From the NCBI GenBank assembly GCA_002408485.1, contig DHSP01000006.1:1-27287 (forward strand): a DNA stretch of 27,287 bases, read 5' to 3'. The DNA is from Proteiniphilum sp. UBA5283. GTDB lineage: Bacteria; Bacteroidota; Bacteroidia; Bacteroidales; Dysgonomonadaceae. The notes under the pieces are model-generated. The model was not told where the DNA came from. It made no database searches and saw nothing but the letters and a program-made list of their open reading frames with translations. Shown in pieces: positions 14,217 to 21,759 of this stretch. Numbering within the stretch: position 1 is the first letter of the stretch; each line of letters opens with the position of its first letter. Both the position numbers and the translations under genes were made by a program.

Positions 14217-16586
14217 TTAATTCTTTAACATATTTATCACATCTTTCTCTCTGGAGGATGGCAGGACATTCATCTTGTGCAACTTCCCATCCACCAGCTC
14301 TGCTTCGACAATGGTATTTTCAGGTAGATGGAGCCTGAAGCATACATCCCACTCTTTTGACCAGGAGGGAAAAAGGAAGATCTTCTCATCTGCTGTCTGC
14401 ACAAGCATCTCCTGCAGGCCAATCATCCCACTTCCACCCCAGTTATGATCGGGTGCCCAATCAAACCCGGGACCCCAGAAAGCGGGAAAACGAAAAGGAC
14501 CATCGGCCATTTTCAACAATGTCAGTCGCTTTGCCTCCTCCGTCAATCCAAGGCATGCGGCAAAAATATTATCCTGTTTCCACCCTACATGGCTCCTGAA
14601 ACGAATCATATCCGGATCATACTTATAGGTATTGATAGCCAGCTCCAGATCCTCTTTTCCAATCCCGTAGCGCCGCCATGGAAATACCGGATATAGTTGC
14701 GGTGATTCCACATTGTTGATCCTCTCCCACAACTTCGCCGGGGCAATCATCTCTTTTCCATTCACCACGCGGGTTGTGAGCGGCGGAATACGGGACTGCA
14801 TCTTTTTCCACCTCTCCTTGTCCACCGGGTGATTCTCAAGCGCAATCAGCTTCTCCAGCACTACGTGTAATGCCGAAACTGTCGAAGCAGCGTTATATGC
14901 CATCTTGTAGGTTTCGCATGCCGTACCGGGATAGAGTATCAGGTGACCGTTCTCATCCCTGGATTTAGCTCCTCTTTGCATGGCAAGAAGCGTATAATGC
15001 TCATCAAAAAAGGTGAGGCAACTCTCTATGAACGGAATATATCTGGTAATATTGCTATCGTTGTATGCGTTTGTTTCCAATATCATCAGACAAAACTCCA
15101 GCACCGTATCCCACTGATACTCCAGCCAGGCATTATACTCTATTCCCCTGTCAAAATAGGAGGGCCTTTTCCAACCATATTCACTCGGATTGGGCAGGCC
15201 GAAGTTTTCCATCTGTTCGGTAAAACAGGCTCCCTCGTGGCCCCAATAGATTTGCGACCTGAGTTCTGCATTCTTCAAAAGACGAAGATAGAAATCGAAC
15301 TGAGCGAACATCATATCATAGTCTCCGCTTTTCAGCATGGGGAAATATACCAGCCGCTGATTCTGTGCCGTGAACGTCCCCCCGCCCCATTTTCTGTAAT
15401 CGGGAGTAAATGCCTGCGCTGAATCCACAGCGGAGGGATCGAATGTGAATAGGCCACCGTTAAATTTTGTGGGATAGCACCCATAGGCATTGCATCCCAA
15501 CATGTAACGGAAAAGCTGGTAGTTTCTTCCGATTTTCCAGGATGCGGATTCCTTTTTTTTCCTGTCGACGATGATGTAACTTCTTTCCCAGAACTGTTTC
15601 CACCATCTTTCCGTTTCCAGTCTGGCTGACGGACTGTATGCCCGTGCCGATATGTTGTTTAAACCCTTCATCCAGTCGGCAACCGTCTCTTCCTGCTGGT
15701 TGTGCAGCGCTACATAAATACGATGTGTCGATGCCGGCCTTTTACTTCTGAAAGCCCAGTATCTGAAATCAGTATCCGCGTAGACATCGGTGCCCGAATG
15801 ATTATACTGCAGGTTGTCTCCCCATAGTTTTCCACCGGAAATGAGGTTTCTTAACGGATTATAAAGCAGGGTTTTCACCGAGTCGAGCCCCTGTTGGGCT
15901 ACCGTCACATCAAAGATAGTGGGGTCGTTGTTTTTGTGATAGAACGTGACAGCTCCCTTTTCCGGCTCCACGAGATCGCTCTTCGTATGTAAGCCGGCAG
16001 GTAAAGCCCATTTGTAGGAGTTCTGATTTCCTTCTCCCTTTCTGACTATTCTATCCTTGTGCCGCCAGTTTTCATAAAACACTTCAGTTTCAATTTTTTC
16101 GGGACTCGCTATCTCCAGATGGATTATCGGATTGAAGACATCAACCCAAACCCGGATTTTGGTGCTCCCTCCCGAAATTTCAATATTACCCTCCTTCAGC
16201 CTTAGCTCCTGCCGGAAGTTATGTTCTGTAAAAGGATTTGGTGTTAACCTAAGCCTTACGCGACCCAATTTAAGCAACGTGTTATTTTCGTCGAACGATC
16301 CACTGCGGGTGATATAAAAAAGAATATCATCATTCTCAGTCCACACGTTCAATCCGATATCTCCACCACCACAGGGCATCGATTCGTCGGAACCCGTGCT
16401 TTGGGTACGCCATAGGGGATTATACATGTCGATACCGACATGGCTCTGACGGTTCTCATCAGCAATTTTAACATGAGAAGACATGGCTGCAGCATGAGTA
16501 ACTACTGTGGAAGAAGGGAAACAGTAAAAAGGCAAGCATGTAGCCAAACAAAAAAACAACAATTTCCAATTCATTTTACCAGTCAT
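14217..16586 (-). CDS. DUF5703-type exported protein, putative (alpha/alpha)6-barrel glycoside hydrolase
   Basis: Exported protein of 789 residues (785 if translation begins at the internal ATG at 16574). A signal peptide lies within about residues 1-32. The N-terminal DUF5703-like part shows WRTQSTGSDESMPCGGGDIG, FYITRSGSFDENN and LLKLGRVRLRLTPNPF. The middle is tryptophan- and tyrosine-rich (RYMLGCNAYGCYPTKFNGG, YWGHEGACFTEQ, LYPGTACETYKMAYNA), and the end (HNWGGSGMIGLQEM, FLFPSWSKEWD) resembles the ending of GH95 alpha-L-fucosidases/galactosidases. To my knowledge no activity is established for this family. Catalytic residues cannot be assigned; acidic residues in GHEGACFTEQ and GTACETYK are candidates. 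The ATG at 16586 overlaps the esterase stop by 11 nt and the ATG at 16574 follows it by 1 nt; either is possible. It is followed 2 nt later by a GH2 gene. Confidence 0.8.
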   Translation of the reverse strand: MTGKMNWKLLFFCLATCLPFYCFPSSTVVTHAAAMSSHVKIADENRQSHVGIDMYNPLWRTQSTGSDESMPCGGGDIGLNVWTENDDILFYITRSGSFDENNTLLKLGRVRLRLTPNPFTEHNFRQELRLKEGNIEISGGSTKIRVWVDVFNPIIHLEIASPEKIETEVFYENWRHKDRIVRKGEGNQNSYKWALPAGLHTKSDLVEPEKGAVTFYHKNNDPTIFDVTVAQQGLDSVKTLLYNPLRNLISGGKLWGDNLQYNHSGTDVYADTDFRYWAFRSKRPASTHRIYVALHNQQEETVADWMKGLNNISARAYSPSARLETERWWKQFWERSYIIVDRKKKESASWKIGRNYQLFRYMLGCNAYGCYPTKFNGGLFTFDPSAVDSAQAFTPDYRKWGGGTFTAQNQRLVYFPMLKSGDYDMMFAQFDFYLRLLKNAELRSQIYWGHEGACFTEQMENFGLPNPSEYGWKRPSYFDRGIEYNAWLEYQWDTVLEFCLMILETNAYNDSNITRYIPFIESCLTFFDEHYTLLAMQRGAKSRDENGHLILYPGTACETYKMAYNAASTVSALHVVLEKLIALENHPVDKERWKKMQSRIPPLTTRVVNGKEMIAPAKLWERINNVESPQLYPVFPWRRYGIGKEDLELAINTYKYDPDMIRFRSHVGWKQDNIFAACLGLTEEAKRLTLLKMADGPFRFPAFWGPGFDWAPDHNWGGSGMIGLQEMLVQTADEKIFLFPSWSKEWDVCFRLHLPENTIVEAELVDGKLHKMNVLPSSREKDVINMLKN

Positions 16587-18066
16587 CAGTTCTGAAGGAA
16601 GAGACAGGAAGGCCCTCCGTGCCGTACAAATCCCCCTCTACATAATTCTCAAATGCGTAGCGTACAGCTACCGGATGCTTAACATCCTCAGATTGAACAT
16701 ATACTTTGCTTCTGTCGATCCAGGCTTTGGCAGGATAAAACACCTTGTCCTCACCAGCGACAGTAAAGTTGTTCAACTCCCCGTCTCGTGCGGTGAGCCA
16801 CATTTCGGCCCTGTCGAAACTCAGCACACAGGTATCACCCTGGACCGACATCTCCTTATAAACGGGCGAATCGGCAGCAATTCCGTCAACATGATACGTT
16901 TTGGCCAGCGCTTGCAATGCAAGCCGTTCTCCCGCGACTCTTTTTTTTACCGGATGAATACCTTTCTCCATTCCTGCATCCAGCAATACGACCATTCCTG
17001 CATTTTCTATCTCTTTTTCCGCCTTCAGTTGTGCTTCCCGCAAATAGGCCGAGTTGATGACCTTTTCGCCTTCGGGGGTAATCAGTCCATATTCATAAGG
17101 TGCTATCTGACAATAATAAAACGGGAATGAACCTTGCCCCCACTCTGCCCGCCAACCCGCTACCATCGCTTTAAGCAGGTGTGTATAAGTTTCGTGGCGA
17201 TCATAATTGGATTCTCCCTGATACCAGATCATCCCTCTTATGGCATACCCGGTCAACGGCGCAATCATCGCATTGTATAGTGTGGTGGGTGTTCTGTTTT
17301 TTTCGCGAATATCACTTTCATTTTCAGGTATTTCAACTTCCGGAAAAGAGGCCAGCATCTCACTACCCATCCATGACTCAACCCAGGAGCCGCCCCAGCT
17401 CGAATTAATGAGTCCTACGGGAACATTTAGTATCTCCTGCACCAGCCTTCCGAAATAGTAGCCGGTCGCACTGAACTCCCTTACTGAAACAGGTTCCGCA
17501 GCCGACCACTCGCCGCTAACATCCTCCTGAGGTACAATTGTGGAATTTCTTTTCACGGTAAACAACCTCAGTTCGGGGTTGGCAGATCGCAAGATATCCA
17601 TGTTCGAATTCTCCACCGGCTGATTTTTAAACCCTTTCATCGGCATCTCCATGTTCGACTGGCCTGAACAGAGCCACACCTCACCGATTAAAATATCGTG
17701 GAGCGTAGTCCGGTTAGTCCCGGTACCTGTGGTAGCCACACTGCCCGAAGTAGTTGCACTGCCGGGGGCATTCCTCTTACCCTCTTCCTCAAAGGTAATG
17801 GAATAAGGCCCGCCGGCAGCCGGAGTTGCCACGCGTAACTTCCAGTTACCTTTTTCGTCCGACCGGGTAATATACTTTTTATTGTCCCATGAGGTGACGA
17901 CCGTTATTTCACTGTTTTCGGATGATTTACCCCATAGTGGAGCGTTGGAGCGCTGTTGCAACACCATACCATCCGATATGAAGGCGGGAAAGCTGATTTC
18001 TTCAGAGAGCACCCATTGTGCCGAAAAGAGGAAGCCAATCAGGACGAAATATAAAATTCTGTTCAT
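16576..18066 (-). CDS. Exported SGNH esterase, sialate 9-O-acetylesterase-like
   Basis: Exported carbohydrate acetylesterase of about 496 residues that probably removes O-acetyl groups from a glycan so that the neighbouring hydrolases can act. The ATG at 18066 gives a clean signal peptide (MNRILYFVLIGFLFSAQWVLS), although the frame is open to 18102, which would put it 17 nt from overlapping the GH106-like stop. An N-terminal beta domain (about 24-98) leads to the SGNH catalytic domain. This has GQSNM with S137, the oxyanion segment NSSWGGSWVESW, WYQGESN (282-287), and the DxxxxxxIHP motif with D364 and H371. A glycine/serine/threonine-rich insert at about residues 99-121 separates the two domains. 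The name sialate esterase is the family label; acetylated plant or algal sugars are equally likely. Confidence 0.88.
   Translation of the reverse strand: MNRILYFVLIGFLFSAQWVLSEEISFPAFISDGMVLQQRSNAPLWGKSSENSEITVVTSWDNKKYITRSDEKGNWKLRVATPAAGGPYSITFEEEGKRNAPGSATTSGSVATTGTGTNRTTLHDILIGEVWLCSGQSNMEMPMKGFKNQPVENSNMDILRSANPELRLFTVKRNSTIVPQEDVSGEWSAAEPVSVREFSATGYYFGRLVQEILNVPVGLINSSWGGSWVESWMGSEMLASFPEVEIPENESDIREKNRTPTTLYNAMIAPLTGYAIRGMIWYQGESNYDRHETYTHLLKAMVAGWRAEWGQGSFPFYYCQIAPYEYGLITPEGEKVINSAYLREAQLKAEKEIENAGMVVLLDAGMEKGIHPVKKRVAGERLALQALAKTYHVDGIAADSPVYKEMSVQGDTCVLSFDRAEMWLTARDGELNNFTVAGEDKVFYPAKAWIDRSKVYVQSEDVKHPVAVRYAFENYVEGDLYGTEGLPVSSFRTDDW
17710..17763 (-). repeat. Imperfect 18-nt tandem repeat inside the esterase gene
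   Basis: On the coding strand three 18-nt units follow each other, encoding GSATTS, GSVATT and GTGTNR. The first two share GGCAGTG at the start, and both have ACT/GCT-ACT/ACC codons after it. The repeat lies in the linker between the N-terminal beta domain and the SGNH domain and keeps the frame. Confidence 0.65.
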
Positions 18067-18085
18067 GAAATATGCATAACTTGAA

Positions 18086-21000
18086 TTATTTATCGGATAC
18101 AATCAATGTCAAGGGTCCAAGCAGTCCGGATGACTGTAATGGCTGATCGGCTATCCAGTAGGTAGCATTGGTCCATATATTATCGTCTTCAACCTCACCA
18201 TCGCCGACTCCCTTTATCCTGTTAGCCCATCCGTTTACAACCCTTATATTCAATTTGTTTTCTCCTTTTTGCAAAGCTTTGGTTATGTTCACCCTATTGG
18301 GATATGTCCATGCCGTACCACAATGAATATTGTTCACATACACATCTGCCATATCAGGCAGATTACCCAAATCCAGATAAATCTTCTTATTCTCCGGTTT
18401 CATGTCGGACTGAAAAACCGTACTGTATAGGGCGGTTCCTGAATAATAACGTATTCTTTTATCCTCCTCCTTGCTCCAGTCGAACAACTCTTTCCGGCTA
18501 ATTTGGAGTGCGGAATCCCGCTCAAAGCGGATATCCCATTCCCCTGTAATCAAGACAACCTGCTCTTCGGCAATATGACTCTCCACAGACAGTTCTGAAG
18601 TGGATATTCCTGATGCATAATAATTTGAAGTTGTTTTAGCTGAAGTCGCCTTATCGGAAATGGTACCCGTTTCAACCGAACTCCCGGAAAGGGAACTTCT
18701 AAAAACAACAAACAGCGATTGATAGGGAGCGAGATCAAGATTGATGTGTGTCCGTTTATCTTTAACCATCCACTTTTCCGCATTCTCCCTTTCTCCCGTC
18801 ACCGGATCCCAGAGCTCGGGCTGCCTGTCTGCACATCTGAAGGAGATATTCAGATTACGGTACTCCTCCTTCTGATTGGAGATAAAATAAATATCCACTT
18901 CCTTTCCTGCACGGTGAGTCCATGCGATCTCTTCCTCCCCGTTCAGATCAAGATCCCTTTCCAGGCCAAACCGACTTAAATCCGGACTGTTATAGGGCAA
19001 CAGGTACTCATCCGGAACCGACCAGATACGATCCGTGAGCTCTTTTAGTCGCTTCTCATTTTTACTCATCCCTGTTTTACCGTTGTAACCGGGTACCTTG
19101 ACGGGCCTGTCACCCAATAACACCGTGACCCCTTTTTCCTGAATCTCTTTTATCTTCTCGGCCACCTCAATGCTCATAAACTCACCATGGGGCGACAACG
19201 GATAGGGTTTCGGCAATATCAGCACGGAGTATTCCATGCCTCCTGACGTAACAAGCTTCCCGTTCCTCATATGAGAATAGTTTAACAACACATCCTTATT
19301 AAACGAATCATACTTGTATCCCTTCAATGCATCAATCCACGCCCCGGCATCGGACACTCCTGCCGAGTGAGTCACCCCTACCGGTTCAACCCTCAGCGGT
19401 TGTCCTTCGTTCGCGAGACGTTCTTTTTCCAAATTGACTTTCTCCTCACCAAAGATTCCGGGAAGAGAGTTTACCAGTCTCTCCGGAAGGAGCGCTCTAC
19501 GGGGAGTCTCCTCGCCGGTAAACAGGGCTATATCAACCACCGGTTTTCCATGCTGAAGCATCGTCTGGCTTCGTTTGATATAATCAACCCACGCTTTACC
19601 CTGACCCCACCATGTCTGATCACGCTGAAAATAGAGGCCGATGCCATCGAGGGTAACGCCGGGATATTTATCGACATAAGGATTATGCACATAGACATGA
19701 TGGAATATCTTATTCAGTCCAAGCGCATAATTTCTGTCCAACAAGGGTTTAATCATTCTCGGATTCTCGTTCCACATAGTACGGAGCTGCGTGAACCCTT
19801 CGCCCTGAATAATATTTTTCCCGTAGATATGCGCACCGGAGATGGCATCCAGCATGTCGTTAAACTTATCGTGTGTGGGACTGTTCAGCCAGAACTCACC
19901 CATGGGCCTGTCGACCTCCCTGTAGTGCATCATCCCGTCGCTCACCATGGTGGGTGATACGCATTCGGCCGACAGTTCGCAATCATAATCGCGTGCAAAT
20001 TCTGAAACGGTTGCATAAAACACATCCACCACCAGTTCAGCAACTGTCTGCCGTATATCGTGCAGCACAGCCTCCGTCGTTTCTGCGCTGCCTACCGGAA
20101 TACCGGTATAAACCAGCAGATAAGGGAAAAGATCGTAGCCCCTGCGCTTCCGGAACTCGGTGAGGAAATTTACCGACCAGTTCTGGCTGCCACACTCCCA
20201 GCTGTCTACGTGCATATACTTCAACACCCTCCGTGCCAGTACAGGGTCGGTTTTTTCAAAAGCAGCGCCAAACCAGTTCTCAAGCTGAATTTTTACCGAT
20301 TCTGAGCTGAACTTATCACACTCCAGGCCCCTGCCACCTCCTGCTGTTGCATTCATGTGGCCGGTAGAGGTATGTCCCATCCTTACAATTTTCCATTTAC
20401 CTTCGGGCAACTTTGTATTCAGCAAATTGCCGTTCAGCGATGAGGATGGTATCGACACAATATCTTCCACAGCAATACAAACCTCATCAGGCAGTTCATC
20501 ACCGGAGGTTCTTTTGCTTACCCGCCAGACGGAGCCGTTTTTCCCTTCAAACTGATCTGTTTTGGGTTCCCCCGAAAGGAAAATATGATCCACTTTCAGG
20601 TTAGGCCTCCACTTCGCAGCATCCAGATCTTCGGCACCCGGCTCGGTTCCCGACGGATCCCAGTAAAACCTGAAATAGCGTGCCTCGGTTGCGGGGATGG
20701 AATAGGTGAAATTTTCATCACCGTTTTGCCAACCCTGACGTGGAGGAACAAGCTGTTTTATCTTTCGAAAACTGATTCCATCATCGCTTGCATGGACGGA
20801 CATCCGCTGCGCCTGAAAATTATTCCCTCCCGGTACAATGTGAATGGACCTGCTCAGGAAAGGCTCATCAAACGCGTATTGAATCCAGCACGGCTCCGAA
20901 CTTCTGAAAGTCTCCGAACCCATCTTGTCAGCCAGGTAGCCGGGTGTCTTATCCCCGGTGCTGGAAGTAACCATCGGCCGCAGGTCATCGGTGGTGCGAT

Positions 21001-21559
21001 AATCTTCAAACGGCACAGCGAAAAGTGCGATGTCCTGATAAAAACCCGCGTAACTCTCCGGTTGAGACAACAGGAGATTTTTCAGTTCTCCCCCATCCAC
21101 AACCGTCTCGCTCCATACTACTTTCTGCATCGAGGTTTCGGGCGTGATCCAGGGACCTCCGGCCAAAGCAAATCCGTCACAGATATGCATCCCCATTTTC
21201 AGTCCCAGCCTGTCTGCCTCCTCCATGGAAAAACGAACCAGCTCCCACCATTCGGGGGTAAGCTGATCGTAAGCCGGAGAATATGCGAACGTCTTGTTCT
21301 CCGCGTTGCTTCTGATTGGCATCAGATATGCACCTCCAAGGCCAATATCGCGCATAGCCTCCAGGTCGGCAGTGATCCCCTCCTTCGACACGGCACCATA
21401 CATCCAGTACCAAAATGTCCAGGGGTCCGTTTCACCAGGCTGAGGATTACTGAACTGCTCCTCAAGTGAGACCTTCTGAGCCACGCTGACGCATCCTCCC
21501 GGTATCAGCAGCAGGAGAAACAGTGCGATAATATTTATTTTTTTTACGGTAACATCCAT
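18086..21559 (-). CDS. GH106-like exported glycoside hydrolase, probable alpha-L-rhamnosidase
   Basis: Large exported enzyme of 1157 residues in the family of GH106 alpha-L-rhamnosidases, which release terminal L-rhamnose from pectic and other glycans. A hydrophobic N-terminal signal ends in LLIPGGC, an imperfect lipobox, so a lipoprotein anchor is possible. Family-like segments are DPWTFWYWMYGAVSKEGITADLEAM (start of the catalytic region; key part FWYWMYG), GMHICDGFALAGGPW, KYMHVDSWECGSQNW (acidic E455), SAECVSPTMV, and QGEGFTQLRTMWNE. A discoidin-like beta domain is inserted at about residues 215-335. The C-terminal sugar-binding-like sandwich (about 1010-1150) carries LDLGNLPDMADVYVNN and NGWANRI. 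A serine/threonine-rich linker at about 955-987 precedes it. The gene ends 19 nt before the esterase and starts next to a 200-nt non-coding break. Rhamnosidase activity is inferred from the family only. Confidence 0.85.
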   Translation of the reverse strand: MDVTVKKINIIALFLLLLIPGGCVSVAQKVSLEEQFSNPQPGETDPWTFWYWMYGAVSKEGITADLEAMRDIGLGGAYLMPIRSNAENKTFAYSPAYDQLTPEWWELVRFSMEEADRLGLKMGMHICDGFALAGGPWITPETSMQKVVWSETVVDGGELKNLLLSQPESYAGFYQDIALFAVPFEDYRTTDDLRPMVTSSTGDKTPGYLADKMGSETFRSSEPCWIQYAFDEPFLSRSIHIVPGGNNFQAQRMSVHASDDGISFRKIKQLVPPRQGWQNGDENFTYSIPATEARYFRFYWDPSGTEPGAEDLDAAKWRPNLKVDHIFLSGEPKTDQFEGKNGSVWRVSKRTSGDELPDEVCIAVEDIVSIPSSSLNGNLLNTKLPEGKWKIVRMGHTSTGHMNATAGGGRGLECDKFSSESVKIQLENWFGAAFEKTDPVLARRVLKYMHVDSWECGSQNWSVNFLTEFRKRRGYDLFPYLLVYTGIPVGSAETTEAVLHDIRQTVAELVVDVFYATVSEFARDYDCELSAECVSPTMVSDGMMHYREVDRPMGEFWLNSPTHDKFNDMLDAISGAHIYGKNIIQGEGFTQLRTMWNENPRMIKPLLDRNYALGLNKIFHHVYVHNPYVDKYPGVTLDGIGLYFQRDQTWWGQGKAWVDYIKRSQTMLQHGKPVVDIALFTGEETPRRALLPERLVNSLPGIFGEEKVNLEKERLANEGQPLRVEPVGVTHSAGVSDAGAWIDALKGYKYDSFNKDVLLNYSHMRNGKLVTSGGMEYSVLILPKPYPLSPHGEFMSIEVAEKIKEIQEKGVTVLLGDRPVKVPGYNGKTGMSKNEKRLKELTDRIWSVPDEYLLPYNSPDLSRFGLERDLDLNGEEEIAWTHRAGKEVDIYFISNQKEEYRNLNISFRCADRQPELWDPVTGERENAEKWMVKDKRTHINLDLAPYQSLFVVFRSSLSGSSVETGTISDKATSAKTTSNYYASGISTSELSVESHIAEEQVVLITGEWDIRFERDSALQISRKELFDWSKEEDKRIRYYSGTALYSTVFQSDMKPENKKIYLDLGNLPDMADVYVNNIHCGTAWTYPNRVNITKALQKGENKLNIRVVNGWANRIKGVGDGEVEDDNIWTNATYWIADQPLQSSGLLGPLTLIVSDK

Positions 21560-21759
21560 ATTCTAAACAAGTCTTTGCTTACACTCTGCACTATCCTGTT
21601 AATTTGCAAACTTCCAAACACGCCAACCTATCAACTTAGAAACTTACTAATTCAAGTTTCGCATGGCACCTATAGGGCTACCCCCCCGACTTGCAATACC
21701 TTGCGAGGTCTAATCTTTAGCTCTATCTATCCCAATCCGATGGAGATGCGGGACTTAAG
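21560..21759. other. 200-nt non-coding break with short palindromes, possible REP-like remnant
   Basis: No gene or clear promoter is visible on either strand in the widest gap of the hydrolase cluster. It contains the palindrome CCTATAGG (21669-21676), a run of seven C (21681-21687), and ACCT-TGCG-AGGT (21698-21709) followed by CTAAT. Its ends are rich in TAAGTT/GTTTG words on the minus strand. The ACCTTGCGAGGT word resembles half of a palindromic repeat that I recall as common in Bacteroidota genomes; this could not be checked. It may separate two transcription units. Confidence 0.5.

Noticed and set aside
20585..21469. Open frame of 294 codons on the plus strand, opposite the GH106-like gene
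   Set aside because: It lies fully inside a well-supported gene on the other strand, shows no family motif, and its composition looks like a complement of codon bias.
21560..21660. Bacteroidota-type promoter for the GH106-like gene
   Set aside because: TAAGTTTC comes near TAnnTTTG, but no exact -7 element with a spaced TTTG was found.
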